From: Acanthosoma haemorrhoidale
Taxonomy: Eukaryota > Arthropoda > Insecta > Hemiptera > Acanthosomatidae
Assembly: GCA_930367205.1 (NCBI GenBank)
Contig: OV884011.1
Location: 119,099,866-119,163,865, forward strand
Length of the DNA stretch: 64,000 bases
Direction of reading: 5' to 3'
In this document: positions 46,001 through 55,859 of the stretch, piece by piece
Numbering within the stretch: position 1 is the first letter of the stretch
How the letters are laid out: each line of letters opens with the position of its first letter
Notes under the pieces: model-generated
What the model was told of the DNA's origin: nothing
Database searches by the model: none
What the model saw: only the letters and a program-made list of their open reading frames with translations
Program-made: the position numbers and the translations under genes

Positions 46001-46731
46001 AATATGACTTCAAAAAAAGAAAAAAAATTTATAGTTTTCTTTTATTATTTTCATTACTAAATGAAAATAATACTGATCGGATGACACATAAACTTTAGAA
46101 GTTTATACAAACAAAAACAAACTATTATTAGAAGTATTGACCCTAGTAAAGTCTATGGAATTATCAGCAAGTGAAGCTTTTGCTTTCATTATCACTTAAT
46201 CTATAAAACAGATCGTAAATATTCTTTGAATGCTTAAGTCCATTATAATTAATTTTATAGCAAGGAAATAAAATGAGCTCATACAATTTTATACACGACA
46301 ACGACCTCCCTATCTTTTCGTAACATTTATAATTTTTTTATAAACACTATCTTTTCACTCAGGTAAAATATTTAAGTCACACACACACACTCAACAATTT
46401 TTCTCTATTGTTACTAATTACCAGTAGAATTGTCTAGTATTTTAATTAAAAACCAATATGTATTACTAATCACACTCTACCGTCTTTTCAACAAATGTTT
46501 TCCAAATCGCGTTATGATCCATAAAACAATGTACCTTCGAACTAATCCATACTAATTAGCATAATAATTTAGTTAAGTAAAAAATTAAAACAACTTGTAC
46601 GCTTTTCAAGCAATTTAAAACCTTGCAAAATTTGAACTATTATTACTATAAACTTTGTAAAATTTCAACACCCGTTATAAACAACCAATTCAACAAACCG
46701 AACGCAGCAACATAATATTGTGGATCCACTT

Positions 46732-46762
<31 letters not shown>

Positions 46763-49700
46763 TAAATTTTTTTTATTTATAAGGGAAGGCAATTGTAACA
46801 TTCATGATATTTGAGAATATCATGACCAGCCACCCTCCCACTTTGTCCAGCATCTGCCCTTATGCTCTTAGGAGTGGGGATGAGATAAAGGGCCAGTCTT
46901 AGCCAAGAGCCAGAGAGCAAAGCAGAGCAAGCTCCCGTTCCGTTGACGGTCATCAACACAAGCAGAGGAGAAGAAGAAGAAGGTTACACGGATATCATCG
47001 ATTGGGTGATATAGATATTGTTTTTTTTTTATTATGGATCCATTAAAAAGAGATTGAGCTCAATTATCATTTTTTTTATATAACTAATTAGTAGTAACTA
47101 TCCTTGTTCAAAAGGAATTGAATATTTTTTTATATAATTAATGTCAGCACTATTTATAATTATAATTATTTGTTATAACCATTTTACTTGTATATATTTC
47201 ACAATTCCCAGTTTCTCAATTTATTAATAACTATAACATTAGCCTTGAGATCGGGCGATTCAATCGGGATAATTTCCTATGTCAAAGACATTAAAATAAG
47301 TTGAATTAAAGATCTCATGACGGACCTACCAAAGTAGTTAAGGTCAATTGAACTAATAAATTAGAAAAATAAAATGGTAAAATATGAGGTAGGTTTCAAT
47401 ATATATATCAAATATTAATGGTTTGAGACTTTACTTATTTATGCAAACTCAATTAACATTCCTGGGGGGAAAAAACTTACCTATTATAAAAATAAATTCA
47501 TAATTATATTTAAGGAAGATCTAGCAAAATATAAACAAACACTGATGCTTTAATTGACCTAAGAATATTTGTAAATAATAAAACATCAAATTAATTAATA
47601 ACATAATTATGTATTATCCAGTCGCCACCACCATCATGAATAATTATGATGGTTATACCTAACCAGAGTATACTGTACATGTACGGATTATGAAAATAAT
47701 TGTACTTATAATGTATATTAAAAAAAGTTATATGTTGGGTTAGAATTATTAATTATTACGTAAGAAATTTAGAGTGTCTCGGTGACATGGTGGTGAACAC
47801 CTCTAACAACTAAGAATAAAGAATTGGGTTTGATTCTAGGTCCCTTAAGGATATTTTCTTAGAGGATGGGGTCTGGTTGTGATTTTGTGAGGTGACAGTT
47901 TACCTTAGCTACTCTTCATTTATAAACTAAGGTGACAACATTGGAAGGTATTTTCTGTTCATAAGATGTGCTTTTAAATAATTATAAGAGTTGATTATTT
48001 GACTAAGTTGTCATAGAAATACATGGAGCTCATGGATATAGCAGTGTAATGGGCACAGGGTGGAGGTCAGCGAGTTGAAGGCCATATTGACAAAGCAGAT
48101 GAAGAGCTCTAGGTGAAGCAATCTTTTATCTCTGCTACTATTTTACCTCTACCTGTTAGGTCTCACTAAAAACCTGCTGACGACTTCCAAATTTACCATT
48201 TCTTTTGTTTTGTATTCGTAATAATAATAATAAATACAATAGTTCTCGTTATAAATTCATTTGATCATTTTATAGCCAAAACATATAATACTCTATGTCA
48301 CCAACATGGCAACATATCTAAACAGCTTTCAAACTTCAATGTGAACTTTTATCATATCATGACATATCTCCAATCTCTGATTGGGGTGATCAAAATCACT
48401 TGACTCTAAAATATTCCGAAGACTAAATGTAATCTAATAGGAAATAAATCACTAACTAACCGATTAAAACACATAAAAAAAATTTCAAAATAAATTCATT
48501 CAAAGTTCTTTACGTATCTACAGTCAAAGACCTAGGGCTTATTATCAACACTTTAAATTAGAATGACTACACTACAGGCATCTCAAGAAAAATCTTTTCC
48601 TCGTAGGTTCAGAAACTGCTTAATTTTATCCCCATCAGTGTGAGTTTATCTTATTTCCTCCCTAACTTTTGGTATTAACTGACTATTGGTATTAACTTAG
48701 ATGCTTGTGTAAGATTGGCTTGGAGTAACCTTGGAAACAAAGGTCATATGTGTGGTAAATGCATGAATTACTTTGGCACTGGGTTGCCCAAGAGTGACTA
48801 GAATCTGATTATTATTATTTCCTTCGAGATTGTCTGAAGGCTTTGGTGGAGCCCGCCGAGCATCATCAAGACCCTCATCACAAACCATTCAATGCTGAAG
48901 ACATAATTGAGGAACTTCAAGGTAATTTTGTGGAGCAGTATCTTTTGCACCTGCTGTTGAGGTCTTCAGAAATAAGCAGGGTTCTGGTAAAGGTTGGAGG
49001 ATGGCGATAGTTACAACGATATTTGAGAGTCTTGCAATTTTAATGATGCTCCTACCTCTCAGAGACATATCACATTCCCTAACCTTCAATACCATCCAAC
49101 CTGATTTGGAGAGACCTCCTACATTCCTAATCGCGTGTTGATGTATTGACTGCCTGCTCCGATCCAGTACTTAACCCAGATCAATTCCCAACCCAACCTT
49201 TTCATAAACAAAAAATAAAATTAATAAATTAAAAAAAAAATTGTTGGTACAATGATGTCACCACATAAGAGGCCCAATATTATTTATAAACTTATCACAG
49301 AGTAAATTAAATATTTTATTTTTTGTGAACTAGAGACATTTATTTCTACATTATTTTTATTCTTACAGGGACCATATCAATGTTTAGTTATAGATGTTTT
49401 TTCTTCATTTCATCTTAAATAATCATTGAAAACATTGAGGTGGGTTGCCATTGCATACAGGAGGATTTTGGATTACACCTACACCAAATTTTACACATTT
49501 TGTGAGACTTATCCATAGGTAGAGCATAAATAAAATTTCTTTGACTTTAAAAAAAGGTGGACAAAAGCAGTCAGAGAATGTTAGCATCAGTGGTGTAATA
49601 AAAACCACAGGAATTACATGTTACTAAGCAATTGATGTTCTGATAAATTACTTAAGAATTGAACTTTGTGACAAAACTTTAACACATATATCATTTTGAT

Positions 49701-52256
49701 CTCCTAAATAAATAAGTGTTCATGGAATATAAGAGTTTTCAAAAATTAACTATGAGGAATACAAGTTGTAACTGGAAAATATAAAAATACCAAAACCTTA
49801 ATATTAATCATACCTTCATCGCAATTTCTAATTGGTTTAGATAAGATACTTCAGAAGTAAATATTTCTTCAATAATCCTTGCTTTCAGCTGCATTTTCTT
49901 GTTCTCTCTGTCTAATCGTATATGGTTGTCGAGAGCATTTAAAACTAAAACAAAAATTATAAGTTTTTTTATCATTTTATCATATTAAATAAAGCTATGA
50001 AAATGAACTTCTTGGTAAACAATTTAATATTTTAATTTATTTATGGATAGTAGCTTTAAGTATGGGCAGGAAAAATGGGCTATTTTATCAGCAGTTACCT
50101 AACCTACTTTTAATTTAAAGAACAGAAATCGAAAAAATTACCAGCTTTTCTACAAGAAGGTAGAAGAATTGTACTAATCTAAATATTTCGAAACAGGGAA
50201 TATTTCTTTATTCTTCAAACGGTTGTCATAAACTTTATGGATATTTTACATGTTATAGCAGATATGACCTTGTTTGATTATGTAACCAAAAGTAGCTAAC
50301 TGATGGATGACTATAAACTATTGACAACAAAATAACCTGACACAGACAGAAAATATGACTTAGCTAGCCGACATAAGTACCAAAGGCTCAGCTGAATAAC
50401 TGACATCATTTGATCAACCACCGATAAATTCAAGTCATCTTTGCCTCGTATCCATTCCCATCTTCTTCCTTAGCAAATCCGTTAATACCTTATGGTGTAG
50501 GGTTCGGAGACAGCAGAATTTCATATATATGTCTCTATACTCTGTCAATCACTTAACTTCACTGATGCATAGTTAACTTCACTTTGTTCTAGATACTCCT
50601 TCCACATAACAAATATTTTCTTGTATGTCTTCTGGTCTAATGTTTCAGGGCATGGGAGCTTCCATGACACGTAGTCTGTGAACTAGCTTTCTACGCCATA
50701 TCATTTAACCATTTGCGCTGGTATTTTGCAATCCCATTTAAATTAGTAAATTTACCTATGATTGGCACAAGACATTGCTCAGCTTAAGGATTTCAATTCA
50801 GTTCTGGTGGTATATTTTAAATGAACTTAATATAGAAACATCATATTAGTAATTGCCAAGCCTATATGGATAGGTTTTACTTTACATGCAATTGAGACAA
50901 AGTCATCATAGTCTTAGTTTTAATATCGAATAGGACTCTAATCATTTTTTTAAGATAGTGGGTGAAATCTTAGTCATTGGTAGTTTTGGATTTATAAGAA
51001 AGCTCATATTCATAATCTTAGCATACAAAAAGAAAAGTACTTTTACTTTTATCCAAAGAAACTAATAATGACAAGGGCCAAAGAGCCGCCACTTCAGTAT
51101 TCATTGATTTTTATTCAATGAGAAGGAATTAGTTTCAACACAAGAGGTTAACATGATCAAACAAAGGTGTAGCACATAGTCAAAAGAGGCAGAATCTGGT
51201 GAATAAAGATATATACATTAATCTATACTGCTATCCTAAATAAAAAATATAAATCTGAATGCTTCTTACTATGAATTTGATGGACTGATTCAGTACATGA
51301 TATATGTTGCGGAGATGAACACAACAGGGTATTATGCAATATTGGTCAGAACATATAAATAATGTGTTAGGGTTGCCAATGAACTGGCTAGGGAAGGCAA
51401 GAAACATACATCAGAGGCTGTGAGACCTTGTTCCTTGGAAGAATAGTGACTGAAGTAAATGTGAAGTCTGTAGCCGCAGGGGAAAAAAATCTCCTCCTCT
51501 ACACTTGGAGCCATTTCATACGGGTTGCCGGACATGTGTGAAATTAATAAGGGCTGTTTCCCAAAGTGCATTGCTATGCTGTTTTTGTGGTCACCGGACA
51601 TGTGTGAAACTAGACTTAGGGAACTTCACTTCAAAAGTATTTCACCATATTTAAAACAATATAGGGGCCAACAGTTATAGGAAGTAATGAAAACAAGGTA
51701 CTGGCTCAGGGGTCAGCTTAATATGTAAGTATAGGATAGAAAAGTGCTTTTGAGAATATGTGGCCCAGTGTAGAAAGAAGTCTACTCGAAGTTAAGAAAG
51801 AATACAAATCTGAGCGAGTTATAGGGAGAGCTTGACATTAGAAAGACAGGCTACATTAGTTAGGGTATGAGGAGAGTTGAGACCGGAGCGACTACTTAAA
51901 GAGGATCTCTGTGAAATGTAGACACCATAAGAGTGGAGGCCCTTCATGGATTGTAACATCAAGAAATAAGTAAGTTTTTTCTACTACTGATGCCACAATG
52001 CAGTATCTCTTTAAACAGTAAGGATGGGTTAATAAGGTAACCATGAACATAATAAGATACTATATGTTAGTCAACTCAAATAATACAATTCAAGTATTGT
52101 GTTTCGTTGGCCAAAATTATTTTTTTAATGATCGGAAAAAATATTTATAATATAACCAATACCTCTAGATTTAGTTCGGGTCGTTAGAACATTTCGTTCT
52201 TGTATGAGCAACTTAAGCTCAGAACTCAATGTAGGGGTAGCTGGGGCAGTTGTCAT
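30915..52256 (-). CDS. DH-PH Rho guanine-nucleotide exchange factor, ARHGEF39-like, whole coding span (9 exons)
   Basis: Nine exons with matching phases encode about 470 residues. Residues 1-45 are a short N-terminus. The DH domain (about 50-235) begins with IIEEIFTSEVSYLNQLE and includes the conserved PIQRIPRYRLLLKELL. The PH domain (about 245-355) runs from LIKEGSLMK to TESWLKIISETI. A basic, Ser-rich tail holds LTPKKRKQLE and KKNK, possible nuclear signals. DH-PH proteins load GTP on Rho-family GTPases at membranes. The lack of other domains, the short N-terminus and the PH sequence resemble ARHGEF39; the basic tail also recalls Ect2, but no BRCT repeats are present. Introns are large (up to 9 kb) and full of transposons. 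An unrecognised extra exon in the 5 kb intron after the PH domain cannot be excluded. Confidence 0.85.
31074..32418 (-). other. RhoGEF intron 8
   Basis: AT-rich. Minus-strand open frames at 31475-31699 and 31734-31931 have no recognisable content. Confidence 0.45.
32419..32490 (-). CDS. RhoGEF coding exon 8
   Basis: 72 bases, phase 0, between TTTTTGTAG and GTATGT; encodes ENCGSSVSHSPCKKNKLSPG and four further residues. Confidence 0.75.
32567..32680 (-). CDS. RhoGEF coding exon 7
   Basis: 114 bases, phase 0, between AATGTAG and GTAATA; encodes a basic segment with KRKGSQRLFRKK and LTPKKRKQ, the likely nuclear-signal region. Confidence 0.76.
32681..34235 (-). other. RhoGEF intron 6, distal part
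   Basis: AT-rich. Holds a SINE-like B-box on the minus strand near 32805-32825; otherwise nothing recognised. Confidence 0.4.
34237..34335 (+). mobile_element. LINE fragment, left of the mariner insertion
   Basis: The plus strand reads GDVRKSPGVDTIPLIVK up to the mariner boundary. This is the block preceding the RT domain in Jockey-like LINEs (KSPGxDxI). It continues at 35609 after the mariner. Confidence 0.55.
34336..35606 (-). mobile_element. Mariner element, mellifera-type, nearly full length (copy 1)
   Basis: 1271 bp with terminal inverted repeats (GTTGGCCAAAA...CGGTTTT on the left, matching AAAACCGAAC...TTTTTGGCCAAC on the right) and TA on both sides (34334-34335, 35607-35608). It lies in intron 6 of the RhoGEF gene, inside a LINE fragment, with the transposase on the minus strand. 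Very similar along its whole length to 61879-63169. Confidence 0.88.
34410..35422 (-). pseudogene. Mariner transposase, inactivated (copy 1)
   Basis: The frame starts at ATG 35422 and reaches its end at 34410, close to the usual ~1035-base mariner coding length. A stop occurs at codon 6 and the frame is shifted near the middle. Readable parts include the paired-like DNA-binding half (about 35389-34943) and the C-terminal half with LPHPPYSPDLAPSDFHLF (the third catalytic Asp of the D,D34D triad) and NLPMRWQKILEQNG near the end. The mellifera subfamily is assigned from the N-terminal KGKKAVETCRKICAVYGEDA-type sequence. Confidence 0.82.
35609..35965 (+). mobile_element. LINE fragment, right of the mariner insertion
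   Basis: The plus strand reads PSWKIANIIMIPKPKKDLAK then ESCRPISLM near 35700-35790, a conserved LINE RT opening block. A shifted FRSHHSTVARFVRLTNYI follows near 35876-35930. Same element as 34237-34335, split by the mariner. Confidence 0.65.
35991..36015. repeat. Perfect short hairpin
   Basis: AAGGTGTCGC - CTCAA - GCGACACCTT: a 10-bp perfect stem with a 5-base loop. GC-richer than the surroundings. Confidence 0.7.
36016..37680 (-). other. RhoGEF intron 6, proximal part
   Basis: 36400-36610 is GC-richer and shares a block with 13975-14062 (see findings); it reads KRARATDAQDMMEKL in one plus frame. The rest is AT-rich. A 90-codon minus open frame (36986-37258) has no recognisable content. 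Confidence 0.4.
37681..37950 (-). CDS. RhoGEF coding exon 6 (PH domain)
   Basis: 270 bases, phase 0, between TTGTTTTAG and GTAATG. Encodes the PH core from KGKKPHLRYLILMSDIIVCC to the C-terminal helix TESWLKIISETI with its conserved Trp. Confidence 0.85.
38526..38689 (-). CDS. RhoGEF coding exon 5 (DH-PH junction)
   Basis: 164 bases between TTTTACAG and GTATTG, joining the split Gly/Asp codon of exon 4. Encodes the last DH helix (DAIKEVEAATEHINALVSNQ) and the first PH strand (RKLIKEGSLMK). Confidence 0.85.
38760..39345. repeat. GC-richer repeat-like block in RhoGEF intron 4
   Basis: A ~580-bp stretch clearly less AT-rich than the intron around it. It contains GACCAGTGGTCTTTCACCC, resembling a hAT terminus, a GGGAGAG-TT-CTCTCCC palindrome near 39219-39234, and a (GA)n run at about 39327-39340. 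No coding content is recognised; minus open frames at 39014-39273 look fortuitous. Confidence 0.35.
39346..40511 (-). other. RhoGEF intron 4, remainder
   Basis: AT-rich, with a run of ten C near 40086-40095. Nothing identifiable. Confidence 0.4.
40512..40698 (-). CDS. RhoGEF coding exon 4 (DH domain core)
   Basis: 187 bases between ATTTTTAAG and GTGAGC, ending in a split codon. Encodes RPEVGSKLGSILIAPIQRIP and RYRLLLKELLNYT, the most conserved DH helix that contacts the GTPase. Confidence 0.88.
40699..41589 (-). other. RhoGEF intron 3, first part
   Basis: AT-rich with poly-T runs; no gene or identifiable element. Confidence 0.4.
41590..42110 (+). mobile_element. Degraded LINE fragment (C-terminal RT region)
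   Basis: Shifting frames read MNELTFHWLTPSPQTLNDIP, a LRPIQFFSYVKNLGLFL block (the usual VKDLGV position) and a C-terminal PLVLPSPTNTSL stretch. Resembles the corresponding part of 9390-10340 and 54290-54900. Confidence 0.5.
42163..42850 (-). mobile_element. Decayed mariner/Tc1-type element
   Basis: Begins CGAGGGCGTACC after TA (42161-42162). The minus strand reads RLDECIDSNGEYFEGD near 42245-42295, the typical C-terminal end of a mariner-superfamily transposase. Upstream frames are broken. The far end is not clearly defined. Confidence 0.55.
43008..43229 (-). CDS. RhoGEF coding exon 3 (DH domain)
   Basis: 222 bases, phase 0, between TTTTTTCAG and GTATTT. Encodes 74 residues of DH helices, including FPLPESLTSLFENLESVYNV and AFIKVAPFFKLYSVYAYQY. 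Confidence 0.87.
43259..44092 (+). mobile_element. Internally deleted Tc1/mariner-superfamily element with 29-bp TIRs
   Basis: GGGTGTCCCAAAATTAACGC with AAGATTTGA (43261-43289) is matched, with one difference, by the reverse complement of 44060-44088. About 830 bp. The plus strand keeps the C-terminal catalytic part: WFQQDGATCHTAHEKIQI near 43660-43715, RFGDKNWPPRSCDLTPLDFF near 43751-43810, a stop at 43821, then a C-terminal RGGHLPDVLFHK near 43950-43985. The first catalytic Asp region is deleted. It begins about 30 bp from RhoGEF exon 3. Confidence 0.82.
44093..44759. other. RhoGEF intron 2, nothing recognised
   Basis: AT-rich; open frames at 44284-44523 and 44538-44771 show no domain. Confidence 0.4.
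44765..44855 (-). repeat. tRNA-Tyr-like SINE head
   Basis: The minus strand reads CTGGTAAAAGC (D-arm like), TGAACTGTAATCAGAAGGTC (anticodon arm resembling tRNA-Tyr with GTA) and AGATTCGAATCTCAGCCCTG (T-arm with B-box). One base is missing in the anticodon loop relative to real tRNA-Tyr and the acceptor stem is lost, so it is a SINE or tRNA pseudogene. Confidence 0.55.
44912..45145 (+). repeat. Dimeric tRNA-derived SINE
   Basis: Unit 1 begins TCAGGCAGGGATGGTTCAG (A-box like) and carries a B-box AGGTTCGAATCC at about 44972-44983. Unit 2, from about 45052, repeats TCAGGCAGGGATGG and GAACAATAGTCACCCTGTCC with a weaker B-box AGATTTAGATAC. Two head-to-tail diverged copies. Confidence 0.5.
45245..47000 (+). 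mobile_element. Internally deleted LTR retrotransposon
   Basis: A 66-base block starting ATTGTAACATTCATG is identical at 45245-45310 and 46792-46857. The right copy continues as a longer LTR (to an unclear end past 46985) and is preceded by AAGGGAAGGC, a polypurine-like tract. The left copy is cut at 45310 and joined directly to gag-like coding sequence. Inside lie the gag ORF, an AT-rich stretch and a run of 24 A (about 46733-46757). The LTR start holds a CATGATATT-TGAG-AATATCATG palindrome. Confidence 0.7.
45311..46098 (+). pseudogene. Gag-like coiled-coil ORF, 5'-truncated
   Basis: Open from the LTR junction to TAG at 46098 without an initiating ATG near its start (about 260 codons). A long Glu/Lys/Leu-rich coiled coil is followed by DLNNIKINEWKAFKNNYRDV, which matches the position of the FDG..W..Y..QF block of Gypsy/BEL gag proteins. 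It is then diverged and ends. No zinc knuckle, protease or RT follows. Confidence 0.6.
47001..48289. other. RhoGEF intron 2, with one SINE-like block
   Basis: 47775-47850 has A-box-like TGGTGAACACC and B-box-like GGGTTTGATTCTAGGTCCC, fitting a tRNA-derived SINE. The rest is AT-rich with no identifiable content. Confidence 0.4.
48290..48660 (+). mobile_element. Degraded LINE fragment
   Basis: Shifting plus frames read PKTKCNLIGNKSLTNRLK near 48418-48472, SKFFTYLQSKT and an LGLIINTLN-like block near 48533-48560, followed by RRFRNCLILSPSV. This is the RT thumb and C-terminal region of a CR1-like LINE. Confidence 0.6.
48661..49813. other. RhoGEF intron 2, proximal end
   Basis: Two abutting minus-strand open frames (49095-48889 and 48888-48697) are in the same frame, separated by one stop. 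The combined ~130 residues match nothing I recognise but may be repeat-derived coding sequence. Confidence 0.35.
49814..49944 (-). CDS. RhoGEF coding exon 2 (start of DH domain)
   Basis: 131 bases between TTTTGTTTTAG and GTATGA, completing the split codon from exon 1. Encodes a basic helix (HIRLDRENKKMQLKARIIEE) and IFTSEVSYLNQLEIAMK, the first DH helix. Confidence 0.85.
49945..52162 (-). other. RhoGEF intron 1
   Basis: Mostly unidentified. 50440-50700 resembles part of the RT debris at 26215-26690. CCGGACATGTGTGAAA occurs twice (about 51530 and 51595), suggesting a small repeat relic. Confidence 0.4.
52163..52256 (-). CDS. RhoGEF coding exon 1
   Basis: ATG at 52256-52254 is preceded (minus strand) by TAAA. 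Encodes MTTAPATPTLSSELKLLIQE and 11 further residues to a split codon at donor GTATTG. The start is chosen because the phase matches exon 2 and no acceptor precedes it closely. Confidence 0.72.
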
Positions 52257-53349
52257 TTTAAGTATAATTGACGTTCAGTATATAATAAAAGCACTATCAA
52301 ATAATTTTAACGTCAAACAAACTGTATAAATGACAAATTAGAGTTGACGAAACTCGATAATACTTCATTAAGAATGTTCACCATCATTAAGAAGACTTAT
52401 GGACCCGTTATAAGTTCAAAACTAAACAGTTTAAAAGTTATCACAAGCATCTGTATAAGCAAACAATCACGAACCAGTTTAAAATTATTAAAAACATAAC
52501 TGCATTGTTTAATGATAATTAATTACTTTGGAATGTCACAGAAAGAAAATATTATGGCAAAGAAAATATTTACCATTTCATTTATAGAACAATAAAATAT
52601 TTCTATTGCTCATATACTGAATGGAATATTAAAAATGAACTTCATTTTTCGCTGTCATAAATATTTATAAAAACAAAAAAAAATCTGTAATAATGCTAAT
52701 AAAAATTTAAGAATTTTTTTTTTAATATATTGACAATAATATTGAGTGGCTGAAATATTGTTTGAGAGAGGCTCTACTCCATTAGTATTAGCTGTTCTTA
52801 CACGGTATTTGTATCTATTTGTAGAGTCTAATATTGAAGCATACTTCATTTAAGATTATTTTGTTACAAGTATAGCACGACTTCGTATCGAGGAATTGGT
52901 AAGTTAATCATAATACGTGTATTATCTTTGTTTAGTATTTATTTATTTGTAATAGATATTCTTTTATTTCATTGGTGTGGTCGGCGTCCTTTGCTATGGC
53001 TGCGGCGTTTTATGTATTATTGTTTGGAGTTGTAAAATTTGCTGTCACGTACATTTTAAGGTTATTACTGCTCCCCCGTTTTGGAATTAAAAAAAAAAAG
53101 AAAAAATAAGATGGGTGAGGTCTTATCAAGCTTAGACGCTTATTCGTTTATTAAACAGATTTTACTATTTCTTAACTCGAGTTCAGTTATAGGTGTATTT
53201 ATTTATTTTTAGAATTGCTGGAATCTAACATTTTTGTCTTTCCGCAATTTATTATCAACTTTTCCAAGCTCTATCCACATCTTATATTCATATAAGACAT
53301 AATACATATTAGCCACAGAGCTTTTTTTTACTGCAACTGCAGTAGCTTA
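52257..53349. other. Intergenic region between the divergent RhoGEF and RGG genes, first part
   Basis: Presumably holds the RhoGEF promoter. No specific element can be named; AT-rich with no repeat identified. Confidence 0.4.
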
Positions 53350-53417
53350 AATTTACTACTTACACAATGCCAAGCGCAGGTAAGATTCACCTGCGCTTGG
53401 CATTGTGTATGTAAATT
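53350..53417. ncRNA. Pre-miRNA-like hairpin candidate
   Basis: Perfect 21-bp arms (53361-53381 and 53389-53409; TACACAATGCCAAGCGCAGGT and its reverse complement) are closed by the 7-base loop AAGATTC. A further AATTTAC/GTAAAT pairing beyond a small bulge gives about 68 nt in all. Length and stem fit a microRNA precursor, but the perfect pairing, the small loop and the lack of a match I know leave a transposon relic as equally possible. Confidence 0.4.
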
Positions 53418-54078
53418 GTGGGACCTCAGTCCAAAATAGCTTTATATAAGAAAAGTGAACTGACATTGGTAACAAATACACAGTCAAACTGTTATTTTAT
53501 GAGCTCTGATATGATAATTGTTCTCTGCTTGATTGTAGAAGACTTGTAAACCACTAAAAATGCTGAGTTAAAAAATCATTTTGAAACACCAGAAGAGCCA
53601 GAGCTGACCAAAAGTTGTCACTTTTTTAATATCAGTATCTTTGATTGGATTTGATACTTTATTAAAATAGCTCTTCTTTTGTCTTCTGAAAATGGTGTGA
53701 ACCCTGATAAGACTTATCTATCCCCTAAGAAAAACTTCAAGGAGCCGGCAAGTTAACCACAAAGTTTCATGGTTATTATACGGAATCATTCATATATTGT
53801 AATGTATCTTCAATTTATTAATAAACGAAATGTAAATTAATTTTCTAATTTATTAAAACTCATGTGGGTCCTTGACAGCCAAACATTTACATAAAAGAAA
53901 TTTAATTTATATTCAGTTTTTGACTTGTTTACATATTTTCCGTTGAATGCTTGCCTTGCTCCATCCAAATATGGAGTTTTGTGGTCCTGATGCTCCAAAT
54001 ACAATGCTGCCTCAATGTCCTCCAGTAGACTTTGCCAATATGCATATATGATTGATGGCTTAAAATGTTAAGAGGTAA

Positions 54079-54231
54079 TATCAAGAAATAAGACTTGTAC
54101 CTCTTTTTATTATACGTACTTATATGAAGTTTTATGTAAAAATATGAAGTATGTGTATCAAGAAATAAGACTTGTACCTCTTTTTATTATATGTACTTAT
54201 ATGAAGTTTTATGTAAAAATATGAAGTATGT
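54079..54231. repeat. 77-bp tandem duplication
   Basis: Two head-to-tail copies beginning ATCAAGAAATAAGACTTGTA, differing by one or two bases (TACGTACT against TATGTACT). Confidence 0.9.
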
Positions 54232-54289
54232 TTGACGTGTTCCTCACACGACCATCTGCAAATTGGAACAAATTCTCATCATATCTGAG

Positions 54290-54960
54290 CAATTACAAAA
54301 ACTCTCCACCTCTCCTTTACAACAGATATATTTTGTAGTGTGAAATTCCTGGAGGGGCTTAGCAGCAACCTCTACAATTGAATGCAGAGAAATCCATTGG
54401 CTTAAGTCCACTCCTCAAAACCCTAATTCAAATTCACCATCGATGCTCGACCTATCCAATTCTTCTTTAGATCAGTCCAAAATCTAGATATGGCCCTTGA
54501 CCAAACCATATCAGGGAAAGACCAGATTTCCCAAATCACATCCTGTTTTTTTTTTCTTGTCTTGCCAATTATGACTAAGGTTGTGTGTTGTATGGTGGCC
54601 TCTCTTAGGATCTAGAGGCTTGGTTATAGTGGCTGATAAATTGTTTTCCTAGATTTATACTTGGGAACCCCGGAAACTTGCATTTCACAGCACTACTCCG
54701 AGTTGAAATGGCTGCACTCTATTTTCCAGTGCCAATACTTCTTAGAACACGTTTTCTTAAAAGCCTTCTTACCTTAACTACCTCCACAAATTCCTAACAT
54801 CAATCAAATCCTGGAATACTAGATTCTGACCTGTATTCCCATCTTGCAAATTTGCTTCCTTGGACTATTCTTTTCTTATTTGCCACAAACCTTAGGAACT
54901 CTATTTTCATTGATATTTTCCATTCATCAACTCTTCCAATCTTGTAGAAGAAAGCAGTAT
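54290..54960 (+). mobile_element. Degraded LINE fragment (C-terminal RT region)
   Basis: Shifting frames read KFTIDARPIQFFFRSVQNLD then MALDQTISGKDQISQITSC near 54430-54540, corresponding to the VKDLGV...W..Q segment of the same LINE family as 41590-42110. Confidence 0.55.
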
Positions 54961-55859
54961 TTATGAAATAGGTCTGCAGAGTGAGTACAGATATAAGATC
55001 CAGCTGGTAAGTAAAGAGAGAAGAACAGATTTATATAAATAATAAGGCCATGGTTCGAATGCTAGTATAGCAAAAACAGTGTTCAGTCCTAAAGGACTGA
55101 GAGAGAATGTATTTTTTTTCTTCTTTAACCCCTTATTAATCTTTTTTAAATTATCCACAATTATATAATATAGCTGTGGGTTGCTCCTTGTACTGGAATA
55201 AATGCATTTTAAGCAGGTTTCTGCAACTGTTTTTCTATTATTGCTTAGATTTTATATAATGAAAATGGGACTAAGTGATAGGGCTCACTCTTGGATTACA
55301 ATTAGGGGCTTACAAACTAATCTTAACATATTAACTTAAGAACTAGAACGTTCCTGCCTTCTGCCATCAATAGGGAACCAACACGGGGTTGGTCATATAT
55401 TGCAGCGAAACAAAGAATTTGATACGGAAAATGAATTCATCAATTGTAGGCAGCTCCAAATGTTCATGTAGCTCACTGCTTTTCCGCTGCTGGATTGTAG
55501 TATGTCAAACCACTTTCATGAGTATCCCGTTATGAAACTGTTGGAGTTGCTTCAGTCAGTCAACTAAATAGCGGTGCACCATTACGGCTGAAGAGACCTG
55601 AGTATGCTCTTATAGATCATGAGGTTGAGGTGCAGTGATAAATTGGGGGAAGTCTGTAAGCCGGTAAGACTTCGTGCCTGTTTATTTCAACTTCCTCACA
55701 AAATGGCCACTAAAACGGAGGTGACGCTCCATTTTATTGCCCAAATATAATAGGCTTTTTGCTGGAGAGTTTTGCTGTATTTATACAGTGTATGTAGTAG
55801 GCTGTGGACTTTTTACCGTTTGAAATGAGAAAATTATGCAGTCGGTCTTAACCATGTTC

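Noticed and set aside
51332..51601. 89-codon minus-strand open frame
   Set aside because: No family resemblance; contains part of a duplicated CCGGACATGTGTGAAA block, so probably repeat relic.
53361..53409. Rho-independent bacterial terminator
   Set aside because: The stem fits but there is no T-run and everything else is eukaryotic.
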